Counted from the first letter of the stretch, positions 29,307 to 39,106 are shown. The stretch: 60,471 bases of DNA from Photobacterium damselae (GCF_003026815.1 NZ_PYOG01000024.1:1-60471); one strand, 5' to 3'. Numbers and translations: made by a program. Notes: generated from the sequence alone by a model not told the origin.

Positions 29307-30272
29307 TTGCAAATCGGTCCTTATCAACTAAAAAACCAGCTGATAGTTGCTCCTATGGCAGGCGTGACCGATCGGCCATTTCGTGAGTTATGCCTTCGCT
29401 ATGGTGCAGGCATGGCAGTTAGCGAGATGATGTCGTCTAATCCGGATCTGTGGAAAACATCAAAATCAATGAATCGAATGGTTCACGAAGGTGAATCCGG
29501 CATACGTTCGGTTCAGATTGCAGGCTCTGATCCTAAGTTGATGGCCGAAGCTGCACAATTTAGTGTTGAGAACGGTGCGCAAATCATCGATATCAACATG
29601 GGTTGCCCAGCTAAGAAAGTAAACAAACGGTTAGCCGGTTCTGCTCTGCTGCAATACCCGCACTTGATTGAAGAAATTCTAAAAGAGGTGGTTGGAGCGG
29701 TTGATGTGCCTGTTACGTTGAAAACACGTACGGGTTGGGATACAGAGAATCGAAACTGTGTCGATATAGCAAAACTCGCCGAGCAATGCGGCATACAAGC
29801 CCTCGCCCTTCATGGTCGAACTAAGGCTTGCATGTACAAAGGCGAAGCGGAATATGACTACATTAGAGCGGTGAAACAAGCCGTCACTATCCCGGTTATC
29901 GCAAACGGTGATATCGATAGCCCTGAGAAAGCGCGCTTTGTACTCGATTATACGGGTGCCGATGCTCTGATGATTGGCCGACCTGCACAAGGAAAGCCAT
30001 GGATTTTTCGTGAAATCCACCATTATTTAACAACTGGCGAGCATCTTGCTCCTCCATCATTTGATGAAGTCAGCGAGATCATGTTGGGACATGTTCGTGA
30101 ACTCCACCGTTTTTACGGTGAGTACTTAGGGTTGCGCATTGCACGTAAACACGTGTCTTGGTACTTAAAAGAGCATGCACCAGCAGGAAATTTCCGCCAG
30201 ACCTTCAACGCTATCGAAGATGCCAATGAGCAGATCGATGCGCTGCAAGGCTACTTCGAAAACGTTGCATAA
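29307..30272 (+). CDS. dusB: tRNA-dihydrouridine synthase B
   Basis: The flavoenzyme reduces uridines in the tRNA D-arm. From a TTG at 29307 the protein is 321 residues ([20 protein letters not shown]), the same length as E. coli DusB. A longer frame from an ATG at 29226 would run through the promoter just described and adds 27 residues not found in the family. The catalytic cysteine is in [20 protein letters not shown], and RARACLY-like FMN/tRNA contacts are represented by [16 protein letters not shown]. fis follows after 22 bp, the conserved dusB-fis operon. Confidence 0.95.
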   Translation: MQIGPYQLKNQLIVAPMAGVTDRPFRELCLRYGAGMAVSEMMSSNPDLWKTSKSMNRMVHEGESGIRSVQIAGSDPKLMAEAAQFSVENGAQIIDINMGCPAKKVNKRLAGSALLQYPHLIEEILKEVVGAVDVPVTLKTRTGWDTENRNCVDIAKLAEQCGIQALALHGRTKACMYKGEAEYDYIRAVKQAVTIPVIANGDIDSPEKARFVLDYTGADALMIGRPAQGKPWIFREIHHYLTTGEHLAPPSFDEVSEIMLGHVRELHRFYGEYLGLRIARKHVSWYLKEHAPAGNFRQTFNAIEDANEQIDALQGYFENVA

Positions 30273-30294
30273 ATACTAGAAGAGCTTACAGAAT

Positions 30295-30591
30295 ATGTTC
30301 GAACAAAATCTGACTTCCGAAGCATTAACAGTAACAACTGTAACTTCACAAGACCAAATCACACAGAAGCCACTACGTGACTCTGTAAAGGCGTCTCTTA
30401 AAAACTACCTAGCTCAATTAAACGGTCAGGAAGTCAACGATCTGTACGAGCTAGTGCTGGCAGAAGTTGAGCAACCACTACTAGACACTATCATGCAGTA
30501 CACTCGCGGTAACCAAACTCGCGCAGCAACTATGATGGGTATCAACCGTGGTACGCTACGTAAGAAGCTAAAAAAATACGGTATGAACTAA
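30295..30591 (+). CDS. fis: DNA-binding protein Fis
   Basis: The 98-residue nucleoid protein ends with a helix-turn-helix, [20 protein letters not shown], essentially the same as in E. coli Fis. The N-terminal beta-hairpin arms that contact site-specific recombinases are in [20 protein letters not shown]. It bends DNA and activates rRNA promoters during rapid growth. Co-transcribed with dusB. Confidence 0.98.
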   Translation: MFEQNLTSEALTVTTVTSQDQITQKPLRDSVKASLKNYLAQLNGQEVNDLYELVLAEVEQPLLDTIMQYTRGNQTRAATMMGINRGTLRKKLKKYGMN

Positions 30592-30615
30592 TCGCTTTGC
30601 GATGAATTCAGACAG

Positions 30616-30652
30616 AAAAAGGGCGCTAATTTCTTAAGTTAGCGCCCTTTTT
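30616..30652. terminator. Bidirectional terminator between fis and malY
   Basis: AAAGGGCGCTAA (30618-30629) pairs with TTAGCGCCCTTT (30639-30650), with A and T tracts on either side. Confidence 0.9.
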
Positions 30653-30689
30653 CATTATTAGGAATCACCCACCAGCAATACGCTTTCTA

Positions 30690-31862
30690 CTACTCTACAA
30701 GCTCTTGCAGCGCGGCAATTAACGCCTTAACCCCAGCTTCGACCTTACTGCGCGGACAACCGACATTCAGGCGTAAATACCCGATGCCTTCGTCACCATA
30801 AGTATCGCCACGCATAATTGCGACTTTATGTTTCTCGATAAGGCACTGCTGAAGCCTATCCATATCAATCTGTAATGGATTTAGATCGATCCAGGCCAGA
30901 TAGGTCCCATCCGGTACACGATAGTTTATTGCCGGAAACGCGCTGTTAAGCTCACTTGCGACATAATGTAAATTATTCTGCAAGTACGCTGTTAACTCAT
31001 CAAGCCACGCTTCTCCGTGATTATAGGCACTAATATGAGCGATAACGCTTAAGATAGCAGGTGATGATAATCCATGTGCCGCTTTTAAGATGGTTAGATA
31101 GCGTTGCTGAGTCGATGCATCAGCAATAAACGCGTAGGCACCCGTTAAGGCTGGAATATTAAATGACTTCGAACCAGAGCTAACTATCGCCCATTGATTA
31201 TCTTGTGCTACTTTCGACCATGGAATATAAGATGCAAACGCCATATCCATATGAATGTCATCGGAGATCACCTTCACCTTGTGCTGGGCACAAATCTCAG
31301 CCATACGCTCTAGTTCATCACGACGCCAGACTCGTCCCGTTGGGTTATGCGGACTGCACAGTAGTAAAACTTTACACTCTGAGCGCTGTGCCTGCTGCAG
31401 GAACACATCCCAGTCAATTTCATAGCTTTGTGCCGTTTTAAGTAAAGGACAAGCAAGCATCTGACGCTGATTTGCTGCAATCATATTGCCAAACGCATCA
31501 TAAGCAGGCGTTAATACTAAAATGCCTTCGTCCTTCTCACTCCACAATGTGATGAGCTGAGAGACGATATAGATCACCGAAGGCCCATACACCAAATCCT
31601 CAGCCTGCAGTTCAGCTTGATAACGTCGCTTAAACCAACCACACACCGCCTGTTTATAATCATCGTGGTTCCAACGACTGTACCCTAGCACGCCATGCTC
31701 TAGGCGCTCAGTTAATGCCTGTTGAATGCAAGGAGCTGTCTCAAAGTCCATATCAGAAATAGTAAATGGCAATAAGTCAGCCTGACCAAAGCGATCTTGA
31801 ACGTAATCCCATTGGGTACAATACGTGCCGTAGCGATTAACAGGTGTTGAGAAATCGAACAT
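30690..31862 (-). CDS. malY: MalY-like PLP-dependent C-S lyase / aminotransferase
   Basis: The 390-residue fold-type I PLP enzyme aligns with E. coli MalY from MFDFSTPVNRYGTYCTQWDY on. The PLP lysine is in SSGSKSFNIPALTGAY, and LCSPHNPTGRVW and SDDIHMDM provide the cofactor contacts. MalY has beta-cystathionase activity and in E. coli also inhibits the maltose activator MalT. I start at 31862, which has ACGAGG upstream and matches E. coli MalY; the 36-bp extension does not. It follows malX closely on the same strand. Confidence 0.94.
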   Translation of the reverse strand: MFDFSTPVNRYGTYCTQWDYVQDRFGQADLLPFTISDMDFETAPCIQQALTERLEHGVLGYSRWNHDDYKQAVCGWFKRRYQAELQAEDLVYGPSVIYIVSQLITLWSEKDEGILVLTPAYDAFGNMIAANQRQMLACPLLKTAQSYEIDWDVFLQQAQRSECKVLLLCSPHNPTGRVWRRDELERMAEICAQHKVKVISDDIHMDMAFASYIPWSKVAQDNQWAIVSSGSKSFNIPALTGAYAFIADASTQQRYLTILKAAHGLSSPAILSVIAHISAYNHGEAWLDELTAYLQNNLHYVASELNSAFPAINYRVPDGTYLAWIDLNPLQIDMDRLQQCLIEKHKVAIMRGDTYGDEGIGYLRLNVGCPRSKVEAGVKALIAALQELVE

Positions 31863-31914
31863 AAATACCTCGTTAAAAGACAAGAAAGCGGAGCTCAAAG
31901 GCTCCGCTAAGTTG

Positions 31915-33492
31915 TTACGCTTGTGCTGGCATCAAGCTTTGAATTTCATTTTTAACCATGTGAACTTGCGGACCAATCACCACTTGTAGATTATGTTCAT
32001 CAAGCTTCACGACCCCAATCGCACCATTAGCTTTTAACACGACATCATTAACCAGAGACATATCTGCCACCGACAAACGCAGACGGGTAATACAGTTATC
32101 TAAAGATTGAATGTTCTCAGCACCACCTAGAGCCGCTAAAATTGCTGCACCTTTATAACCTGAGTTTTTCTCACCAGTGACAGCAAACGTTAATTCATCT
32201 TTCACTTCAGCCTCACGACCTGGTGTTTTTAGGTTAAAGCGCGTAATCGCAAAGCGGAACACACTGTAGTAAACCACAAACCATACCGCCGCCACCATTG
32301 GAACTAAATACCATTTCGTAGCCGTACCTTGCAGCACACCAAAGATTAAGAAGTCGATGATGTTGCCATCGGTATTACCAATCGTCACACCCAATAGACC
32401 CATAAGCATAAAGCCAAGACCGGTTAGGAATGCGTGCACCACATACAGAGCAGGAGCAACAAATAGGAATAGGAACTCTAGAGGCTCTGTGATACCACCG
32501 ATAACACATGCCACGACACCAGATAACAATAACGCTTTTACTTTAGAGCGATTTTCTTTACGCGCACAGTGGTACATTGCTAAAGCCGCACCAGGTAGAC
32601 CACCTAAGAAAACAGGCATCTTACCTTGTGATAGGAAAGCCGTCGCAGAGCCAGAGAAACCATTAGTTGTGCCACAAGATAGCTCAGCATAGAAAATATT
32701 CAGTGCGCCACTTACTGAGTTACCACACACATCCAAAGTACCACCAGCTTCTGTAAAGCGAATTAGAGCAACCAGAATATGATGTAGACCAAATGGCAAT
32801 AATAGACGCTCACCCGTACCAAATAGGAATGGACCGAATGGACCTGCGTGAGAAATTAGGCTACCGACACCATCAATACCAGCGGCAAAGTAAGGCCAAA
32901 TTAGAGGAACAACTAGACCAACAAGACCTAAAGATAGCGCTGAAATAATTGGAACAAAACGAGCGCCACCAAAGAAAGCCAATGCGTCAGGCATTTTAAA
33001 GGTATAAAAACGAGCATGCAGTTTTGCCACAATAATACCGACAATCACCGCACCTAAAATACCCGTATCAATAGACTCAATACCCAGTACTGATTTCACA
33101 CCGTATGCCGCTTCTTGCTCTTTATTACCAATCACACCAGCAACAGTTAGGTAGAAGTTCACCGACAGATTTAATGCCGCATAACCCACAAAACCGGCAA
33201 ACGCTGCAACTCCTTTTTCTTCACGAGCTAAGCCAAGAGGAATAGCTACGGCAAACATGACCGGTAAATAGATAAAGGCAACCAGACCAATCTTGGTCAT
33301 CCACATAAAGATCAGCTGCAAAATAGTATTATCTAGAAATGGCAGACTCTCTTTTACTGCGCCACTTGATAACGAGCTACCGATACCAAGCAAAATACCT
33401 GAAAACGCGAGCAGAGCGACAGGCAACATGAAGGTCTTACCAAGGCTTTGGAAGAACTCCCAGATTGTCGTTTTCTTTGCTGTCTGAGACAT
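31915..33492 (-). CDS. malX: PTS maltose/glucose-type permease IICB (MalX-like)
   Basis: The 525-residue protein has a long EIIC membrane domain (about residues 1-400) and a C-terminal EIIB domain with the phospho-cysteine in LDNCITRLRLSV. Length and order with malY match E. coli MalX (530 residues). It imports and phosphorylates a sugar; E. coli MalX can handle glucose and maltose, but its natural substrate is unsettled. The ATG at 33492 has GAGGTAACC just upstream. No EIIA domain is present, so it must borrow one. Confidence 0.93.
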   Translation of the reverse strand: MSQTAKKTTIWEFFQSLGKTFMLPVALLAFSGILLGIGSSLSSGAVKESLPFLDNTILQLIFMWMTKIGLVAFIYLPVMFAVAIPLGLAREEKGVAAFAGFVGYAALNLSVNFYLTVAGVIGNKEQEAAYGVKSVLGIESIDTGILGAVIVGIIVAKLHARFYTFKMPDALAFFGGARFVPIISALSLGLVGLVVPLIWPYFAAGIDGVGSLISHAGPFGPFLFGTGERLLLPFGLHHILVALIRFTEAGGTLDVCGNSVSGALNIFYAELSCGTTNGFSGSATAFLSQGKMPVFLGGLPGAALAMYHCARKENRSKVKALLLSGVVACVIGGITEPLEFLFLFVAPALYVVHAFLTGLGFMLMGLLGVTIGNTDGNIIDFLIFGVLQGTATKWYLVPMVAAVWFVVYYSVFRFAITRFNLKTPGREAEVKDELTFAVTGEKNSGYKGAAILAALGGAENIQSLDNCITRLRLSVADMSLVNDVVLKANGAIGVVKLDEHNLQVVIGPQVHMVKNEIQSLMPAQA

Positions 33493-33538
33493 AATGGTTA
33501 CCTCTAACCGGACCGTATATTGGGTAGGGTTCAAATTA

Positions 33539-33554
33539 GATAAAACGTTTTACC
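33539..33554. promoter_or_regulatory. MalI operator 1 (malX-proximal)
   Basis: GATAAAACGTTTTACC matches the palindrome GATAAAACGTTTTATC at 15 of 16 positions. It lies just upstream of malX and should repress malX-malY when bound. Confidence 0.8.
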
Positions 33555-33631
33555 TAATTGAGTTTAAAAAACGCCAACAGAGTGAATTGAAATTATTATG
33601 CTGCTGGCGTGCTATACTTGATGGCCCGAAT

Positions 33632-33647
33632 GATAAAACGTTTTATC
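33632..33647. promoter_or_regulatory. MalI operator 2 (perfect palindrome)
   Basis: GATAAAACGTTTTATC is a perfect 16-bp palindrome with the CG centre typical of LacI-family operators and the same as the E. coli MalI site. Confidence 0.85.
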
Positions 33648-33733
33648 AACCGTAAACGCTGTCCTGATCACGGAAATATCCTAACAATTTGCCGATTTAT
33701 AAAATTGTGATCCGGCTAAAACAATCAATTTTG

Positions 33734-33749
33734 GGTATAACGTTTTACT
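33734..33749. promoter_or_regulatory. MalI operator 3 (degenerate, malI side)
   Basis: GGTATAACGTTTTACT keeps the ACGTTTTA core and the CG centre, with differences in the left arm. It lies about 90 bp before malI and could mediate autoregulation or looping. Confidence 0.6.
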
Positions 33750-33835
33750 AAGAATTGCGTCTGGCTAGCAGTAATAGAAAAAAGAACGGGTTATAGTGCA
33801 ATTAGCTTGCGATGACCGAAAATAAGAACGAAGAG

Positions 33836-34858
33836 ATGACCATTAAGAAAGTCAAAATTACCGATGTCGCCCACCATGCAGGAGTCTCTGTCTCAACTGT
33901 ATCTTTGGTGCTAGGAAATAAAGGTCGCATATCAGAAGCGACGATTGCCAAAGTTCACCAAGCCATTGATGAGTTAGGTTATGTCTGTAATAAGGCCGCA
34001 GCGAACTTGCGATCGCATCAATCCAACCTTATTGGCCTTATTTTGCGCGATATTACCGACCCATTTTATACCGAGGTAACCGCTGGGATCAGCCAAGAGT
34101 TGGAACAGCACGGCTTGATGCTGTTTTTAGCCCAAAGTAATAACGATCCGGAAAAACTCAAGCAGTGCGTACAATCTATGGTGCAACAAGGGGTCGCCGG
34201 GATCTTATTTAGCCCAGTACGCGGGGTTACTTCTGAGCTCTTAACTATGACCAAACAAGCGGGTGTGCCAACGGTTTGTATTGCTAAAGCATCAGTCAGT
34301 AGCGAGGTCGATTATATTGGACCCGATAATAACTTTGCAGCAATACTTGCCACCAAACATCTGATAGAGCAAGGTCATCGTCATATCGCATATGTGGGTG
34401 GAAAAAGTGATTCATTAACGCGTGCAGAACGAATTGGCGGCTACTGTTCTACCCTGATGCAATATGGTCTTCCTTTTAAACCAGAATGGATCATTGAATG
34501 CAATTCAAGCCAAAAACAGGCAGCGGAAAATATCGAACGACTATTAACTCAGCATCCTAAAATTACCGCCTTATTGTGTCACCGTCCGGCCACAGCCATT
34601 GGTGCAATTTATGGTATTAAACGGGCTGGAAAAAATATCGGTCGAGATCAATATATTGGTCAGCAGGTTGCAATATTAGGGTTTGATGATGTTCCAGAGG
34701 CAGAGCTTACCGAACCCGCTCTTAGCTTTATTGCTACCTCAGCCAAAGAGATAGGTCATCAAGCAGGAAAACGGCTATTAGCTCGCATGAAGGAGCCTGA
34801 ATCACCAATCCAGCGTCTGATTTTACCGCCACAATTGATCATTCGAGAATCGGCTTAG
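33836..34858 (+). CDS. malI: LacI-family repressor MalI
   Basis: The protein has about 340 residues: a LacI helix-turn-helix at the N-terminus (ITDVAHHAGVSVSTVSLVLG), a hinge, and a periplasmic-binding-like sensor domain. RAERIGGYCSTLMQYGLPF and SSQKQAAENIERLL match E. coli MalI closely. It should bind the three palindromes upstream and repress malX-malY until a sugar or related inducer arrives. The start at 33836 gives the usual N-terminus; an in-frame ATG at 33812 adds eight residues. Neither has a strong ribosome binding site. Confidence 0.93.
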   Translation: MTIKKVKITDVAHHAGVSVSTVSLVLGNKGRISEATIAKVHQAIDELGYVCNKAAANLRSHQSNLIGLILRDITDPFYTEVTAGISQELEQHGLMLFLAQSNNDPEKLKQCVQSMVQQGVAGILFSPVRGVTSELLTMTKQAGVPTVCIAKASVSSEVDYIGPDNNFAAILATKHLIEQGHRHIAYVGGKSDSLTRAERIGGYCSTLMQYGLPFKPEWIIECNSSQKQAAENIERLLTQHPKITALLCHRPATAIGAIYGIKRAGKNIGRDQYIGQQVAILGFDDVPEAELTEPALSFIATSAKEIGHQAGKRLLARMKEPESPIQRLILPPQLIIRESA

Positions 34859-34880
34859 GGATAAAACAATACATAACAAA

Positions 34881-34914
34881 AAAGCTTCGTTATATCTCAT
34901 TACGAAGCTTTTAT
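34881..34914 (+). terminator. Intrinsic terminator of malI
   Basis: AAAGCTTCGT (34881-34890) pairs perfectly with ACGAAGCTTT (34902-34911) and is followed by more T residues. Confidence 0.85.
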
Positions 34915-35007
34915 TATAAGAGCCCGTTATTACAAGAAACAGTATTATAAAAAACTGCTTTTAAACGTATATGGCATTAGCTTGCAGTGCGTAACGCAAA
35001 GTCACAC

Positions 35008-35289
35008 TTATAGGTAATCACACAGATACGCAGTGACTTGTGATACCTGAACCTCAAACGATGAATCGCCCGGAACTTCAAAGTCATCACCTGCGTAATA
35101 GGTTTCCCAATCAACATGACCCGGCAGTTTTACCGTAAGAGCCCCTTTAACCACAGTCATACGCTCAGGCGCTGCGGTTCCGAACGTATAAGTACCTGGC
35201 TGCATCACACCAACACTGGCGTGATCCCCTGCCGATTCAAAACCTAGTGATACCACTTGGCCTTCAAAATATTCATTTAACTTGATCAT
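35008..35289 (-). CDS. ppnP: Pyrimidine/purine nucleoside phosphorylase PpnP
   Basis: The 93-residue cupin-fold protein (formerly YaiE/DUF1255) begins [18 protein letters not shown] and includes [21 protein letters not shown]. coli PpnP phosphorolyses a broad range of nucleosides. The ATG at 35289 has AAGGACC just upstream and gives the family length; an upstream extension of five codons lacks support. Confidence 0.93.
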   Translation of the reverse strand: MIKLNEYFEGQVVSLGFESAGDHASVGVMQPGTYTFGTAAPERMTVVKGALTVKLPGHVDWETYYAGDDFEVPGDSSFEVQVSQVTAYLCDYL

Positions 35290-35405
35290 GATGGTCCTTA
35301 TCAAATTACTGCATCATTAAGAGATGACTTCAAGCTATCACAAGGATAAACAATGTAAATGTAATATTTTGCCTGTTGCGCAAAAACTTTAGCAAGGTTC
35401 GCACT

Positions 35406-35894
35406 TTACGATTTTAATTTATCGCAACTCTCAGGATGACGACCACAACAGCGACTCTCTTCTTTGACCACTTCCTCAGGTGTTCCGTGTTCATCGGTCA
35501 ACGCTTCAAGAATAGAGCAGTGGCTGGCATCATCATCAATATGACCACAACAGGCGTCATTGATTTTTTTTAGTGCTCCACGGATACGTTGCAGTTCGGC
35601 AATTTTGCCATCGACCTCAGCCAGTTTTGCTTGAGTAATGGCTTTCACTTCCGCACAACTGTGTTGCGATGCTTCCAGACGAATATCAAGCAGTTCTCGG
35701 ATCTCATCTAAGCTCAGTCCAATCGCTTTTGCTCGTAAAATAAAGCGGACTCGAGATAAATTATCTTCGCTGTAAAGACGATAGCCACTTTCACTGCGAC
35801 CTGCTGGCACAATCAGATGATTCTTTTCATAAAAACGTAAAGTATCACTGCTGACATTACACAGCTTTGCCAACTGACCAATTAAATACATCAC
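35406..35894 (-). CDS. zntR: MerR-family zinc-responsive regulator (ZntR-like)
   Basis: The 162-residue protein begins [20 protein letters not shown] with a MerR helix-turn-helix, followed by [20 protein letters not shown], a dimerising coiled coil, and a metal-binding region [19 protein letters not shown]. The CC pair, the nearby histidine and the later Cys match the two-zinc site of ZntR. An extra Cys-rich tail ([11 protein letters not shown]) is longer than in E. coli. Its usual target, the zinc exporter zntA, is not in the window. It is divergent from purH. Confidence 0.85.
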   Translation of the reverse strand: MMYLIGQLAKLCNVSSDTLRFYEKNHLIVPAGRSESGYRLYSEDNLSRVRFILRAKAIGLSLDEIRELLDIRLEASQHSCAEVKAITQAKLAEVDGKIAELQRIRGALKKINDACCGHIDDDASHCSILEALTDEHGTPEEVVKEESRCCGRHPESCDKLKS

Positions 35895-35940
35895 GACCTA
35901 TCCTCATAGTGCTCGCCAAAATACAGTGAGCAACCTCAAA

Positions 35941-35978
35941 AAGCAAACGTTTGCGCAACGTGAGAATTCATGTAAAAT
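35941..35978 (+). promoter_or_regulatory. PurR box and promoter of purH-purD
   Basis: GCAAACGTTTGC at 35943-35954, within AAGCAAACGTTTGCGC, matches the PurR operator consensus ACGCAAACGTTTGCGT. It overlaps a -35-like TTGCGC (35951-35956), which is 16 bp from a -10 TAAAAT (35973-35978). PurR with hypoxanthine or guanine should block this promoter. Confidence 0.8.
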
Positions 35979-36013
35979 AACGCCACATCAAACAGGTCGT
36001 TATTTTCTTGGCT

Positions 36014-36081
36014 CGACAAAATGGTTGTCGGGGCTATTTCCCAACGCTTACCCACAGCTCTTGAGTTGGCGTTGGGAAATA
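36014..36081 (+). promoter_or_regulatory. Structured 5' leader of purH
   Basis: The transcript from the PurR-controlled promoter has about 130 bases before purH. It contains hairpin CGACAA-AATGG-TTGTCG (36014-36030) and then a long perfect 13-bp stem TATTTCCCAACGC/GCGTTGGGAAATA (36035-36047 and 36069-36081) with a 21-base loop. No T run follows, so it is not an intrinsic terminator. It may control translation or mRNA stability. Confidence 0.55.
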
Positions 36082-36114
36082 TCCTATTCACCGTGTATCA
36101 AAGAGATGGTAGCA

Positions 36115-37713
36115 ATGGAAAACGCTCGACCTATTCGCCGCGCACTAATTAGCGTATCAGATAAAACAGGAATTGTTGAATTCGCCCAAGCTTTAGTTAG
36201 CCAAGGTGTTGATATTCTATCAACGGGAGGCACAGCTCGTCTGCTAGCCGATAACCAGATCCCTGTCACCGAAGTTTCCGATCACACAGGCTTTCCTGAA
36301 ATGATGGACGGTCGTGTTAAAACCTTACACCCAAAAATTCACGGTGGTATTTTAGGTCGCCGCGAGCAAGACGATAGCATCATGGCAGAGCATAATATTG
36401 CGCCAATAGATATGGTCGTCGTTAACCTTTATCCTTTTGCTGCAACGGTTGCTAACCCAGATTGCACCCTAGCTGAAGCGATTGAAAATATTGATATTGG
36501 CGGCCCGACTATGGTTCGCTCTGCCGCTAAAAATCACCGCGATGTTACCATCATTGTGAATGCTGGCGACTATGACCGCGTATTAACGGAAATGGCGGCA
36601 AACCAAGGTTCTCTGACTTTAGCAACCCGCTTTGATCTGGCGATTGCAGCATTTGAACACACGGCAGCCTACGACGGTATGATTGCCAACTATTTCGGTA
36701 CTCAAGTACCCGCTTATGGCGATAGCGAAGAGAACCAAGCCGACTCTATCTTCCCACGCACTTTCAATCAGCAGTTTATAAAAAAACAAGATATGCGTTA
36801 TGGCGAAAACAGCCATCAAGCAGCAGCATTTTATGTTGAAGCTCAACCACAAGAAGCTTCTGTTGCAACTGCGCATCAGCTACAAGGTAAGGCGCTTTCT
36901 TACAACAATATTGCTGATACAGATGCCGCACTTGAGTGTGTAAAAGAGTTTCTTGAGCCCGCTTGTGTGATTGTAAAACACGCCAATCCATGTGGGGTTG
37001 CTCTGGGTGACAATCTGCTTGATGCTTATAACCGCGCTTATCAAACCGATCCAACCTCAGCATTTGGTGGCATCATCGCCTTCAACCGTGAGCTTGATGC
37101 CGCCACAGCCCAAGCAATTGTTGAACGTCAATTTGTTGAAGTGATCATTGCGCCATCTGTTTCGGCTCAAGCTGCTGAAATTGTCGCAACCAAACAAAAT
37201 GTACGCCTATTAGAATCCGGTCTATGGCAACAAGAGCACAAAACCACCCAATGGGACAGCAAACGCGTGAATGGTGGCCTACTGGTGCAAGAGCGCGACC
37301 AAGGCATGGTGAGCTTACAAGATTTGGAAGTGGTCAGTGAGCGTCAACCAACAGAAGACGAACTACGTGATGCCCTATTTTGCTGGAAAGTGGCGAAATA
37401 TGTGAAATCTAACGCCATTGTTTACGCCAAAGGAAATATGACTATCGGGGTTGGTGCTGGACAAATGAGCCGTGTGTACTCTGCAAAAATTGCAGGGATC
37501 AAAGCCGCCGATGAGAACTTAGAAGTGGCAGGGAGCGTTATGGCTTCTGATGCTTTCTTCCCATTTAGAGATGGCATTGATGCCGCAGCACAAGCGGGAA
37601 TTAAGTGTGTCATTCAACCGGGCGGTTCGATGCGTGACCAAGAAGTTATTGATGCAGCCAACGAACACGGCATGGCAATGATCTTCACTAAAATGCGTCA
37701 TTTCCGCCACTAA
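36115..37713 (+). CDS. purH: Bifunctional AICAR transformylase / IMP cyclohydrolase
   Basis: The 532-residue enzyme catalyses the last two steps of IMP synthesis. The N-terminal IMP cyclohydrolase domain (MGS-like) carries [20 protein letters not shown], and the C-terminal formyltransferase carries [18 protein letters not shown] and the catalytic KHANPCGVA. The ATG at 36115 ([14 protein letters not shown]) matches E. coli PurH. The frame is open for 189 bp upstream, but that stretch holds the promoter and leader hairpins. purD follows after 37 bp. Confidence 0.97.
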   Translation: MENARPIRRALISVSDKTGIVEFAQALVSQGVDILSTGGTARLLADNQIPVTEVSDHTGFPEMMDGRVKTLHPKIHGGILGRREQDDSIMAEHNIAPIDMVVVNLYPFAATVANPDCTLAEAIENIDIGGPTMVRSAAKNHRDVTIIVNAGDYDRVLTEMAANQGSLTLATRFDLAIAAFEHTAAYDGMIANYFGTQVPAYGDSEENQADSIFPRTFNQQFIKKQDMRYGENSHQAAAFYVEAQPQEASVATAHQLQGKALSYNNIADTDAALECVKEFLEPACVIVKHANPCGVALGDNLLDAYNRAYQTDPTSAFGGIIAFNRELDAATAQAIVERQFVEVIIAPSVSAQAAEIVATKQNVRLLESGLWQQEHKTTQWDSKRVNGGLLVQERDQGMVSLQDLEVVSERQPTEDELRDALFCWKVAKYVKSNAIVYAKGNMTIGVGAGQMSRVYSAKIAGIKAADENLEVAGSVMASDAFFPFRDGIDAAAQAGIKCVIQPGGSMRDQEVIDAANEHGMAMIFTKMRHFRH

Positions 37714-37750
37714 GCGCTCTGCAACGACAACCGATTAGAAGGATAAAACA

Positions 37751-39037
37751 ATGCAAGTATTGATCATTGGTAACGGTGGCCGTGAGCACGCCTTAGCATG
37801 GAAAGTGGCACAAAACCCAGAAGTATCACAGATCTTTGTTGCGCCAGGTAATGCTGGTACGGCTTTAGAACCTAAGGTAACTAATGTAGCTATTGCGGTT
37901 GAAGATATCGCAGCGTTAGTCGCTTTTGCCCAAGAGCTGCAAATTGAGCTGACTATTGTCGGACCAGAAGCGCCTTTAGTGCTGGGTGTTGTCGATGCCT
38001 TCCAAGCGGCTGGATTAGCCATTTTTGGCCCAAGCCAAGCAGCGTCTCAGCTCGAAGGCTCGAAAGCATTTACCAAAGACTTCTTAGCGCGTCATCAGAT
38101 CCCAACTGCGCAATACCAAAACTTTACTGAAATAGAGCCAGCATTAGCGTATTTACGCCAACAAGGTGCTCCAATTGTCGTGAAAGCTGATGGCTTAGCC
38201 GCAGGTAAAGGGGTGATTGTTGCCATGACGCTACAAGAAGCTGAAGATGCAGTACGTGATATGCTCGCAGGCAACGCCTTTGGTGAAGCGGGTCATCGCG
38301 TAGTAATTGAAGAGTTTCTTGATGGTGAAGAAGCCAGTTTTATCGTGATGGTTGATGGTGAACACGTTCTCCCAATGGCAACCAGTCAAGATCATAAACG
38401 AGTGGGTAACGGCGATACTGGTCCAAATACCGGAGGAATGGGCGCTTACTCCCCAGCCCCTGTGGTTACCGATGAGATCCACCAGCGTGTTATGGATGAA
38501 GTGATCTACCCAACGGTGCGAGGCATGGCTGCCGAAGGAAATCCTTATACGGGCTTCTTATACGCAGGTCTTATGATCATGAACGATGGCACTCCAAAAG
38601 TGATCGAATATAACTGCCGCTTTGGTGATCCTGAAACTCAACCAATTATGTTGCGCTTGCAGTCAGATTTAGTCGAACTGTGCCAAGCTGCGATTGATGG
38701 TAAATTAAATCACTGCCAATCACAGTGGGATCCTCGTGCAGCAATCGGTGTTGTACTTGCCGCTGGCGGTTATCCTGGCCATTATCACAAAGGTGATGTT
38801 ATCTGTGGTTTACCGCAGCAAGAAATCGCAGGGGAAAAAGTCTTTCATGCGGGAACATGTGAGCTAGATGGACAGGTTGTTACCAATGGAGGACGAGTGC
38901 TATGTGCAACCGCTATGGGTGATACTGTACAACAAGCTCAGCAGCGCGCTTACCAATTGGCTCAACAGATCGATTGGGACGGCATGTTCTACCGCGAAGA
39001 TATTGGTTATCGTGCTATCAATCGAGAGCAAGCTTAA
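37751..39037 (+). CDS. purD: Phosphoribosylamine-glycine ligase (GAR synthetase)
   Basis: The 428-residue ATP-grasp enzyme joins glycine to phosphoribosylamine in purine synthesis. MQVLIIGNGGREHALAWKVA, the ATP-binding VVKADGLAAGKGVIVA and the signature RFGDPETQPIM are intact. It is second in the purH-purD operon, with GAAGGATAAAACA as ribosome binding region. Confidence 0.98.
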   Translation: MQVLIIGNGGREHALAWKVAQNPEVSQIFVAPGNAGTALEPKVTNVAIAVEDIAALVAFAQELQIELTIVGPEAPLVLGVVDAFQAAGLAIFGPSQAASQLEGSKAFTKDFLARHQIPTAQYQNFTEIEPALAYLRQQGAPIVVKADGLAAGKGVIVAMTLQEAEDAVRDMLAGNAFGEAGHRVVIEEFLDGEEASFIVMVDGEHVLPMATSQDHKRVGNGDTGPNTGGMGAYSPAPVVTDEIHQRVMDEVIYPTVRGMAAEGNPYTGFLYAGLMIMNDGTPKVIEYNCRFGDPETQPIMLRLQSDLVELCQAAIDGKLNHCQSQWDPRAAIGVVLAAGGYPGHYHKGDVICGLPQQEIAGEKVFHAGTCELDGQVVTNGGRVLCATAMGDTVQQAQQRAYQLAQQIDWDGMFYREDIGYRAINREQA

Positions 39038-39069
39038 AACGTTTTGCTCTAACTTTTAGACATTAATGA

Positions 39070-39106
39070 AAAAACGCGTGTTAGGTTTTACTAACGCGCG
39101 TTTTTT
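39070..39106 (+). terminator. Intrinsic terminator of purD
   Basis: AAAAACGCGTGTTAG pairs with CTAACGCGCGTTTTT around GTTTTA (one wobble), ending in a T run. Confidence 0.9.

Larger units (their letters stand above)
33493..33835. other. malX-malI divergent control region
   Basis: The 343-bp interval contains three copies of the MalI operator type. They are centred near 33547 (47 bp before malX), 33640 and 33742 (about 94 bp before malI). Spacing between centres is about 93 and 102 bp, compatible with looping by a tetrameric LacI-family repressor. Promoter elements for each gene should lie among them. Confidence 0.65.

Noticed and set aside
35926..36114. N-terminal extension of PurH
   Set aside because: The stretch carries the PurR box, promoter and leader hairpins, and PurH proteins begin at the ATG at 36115.
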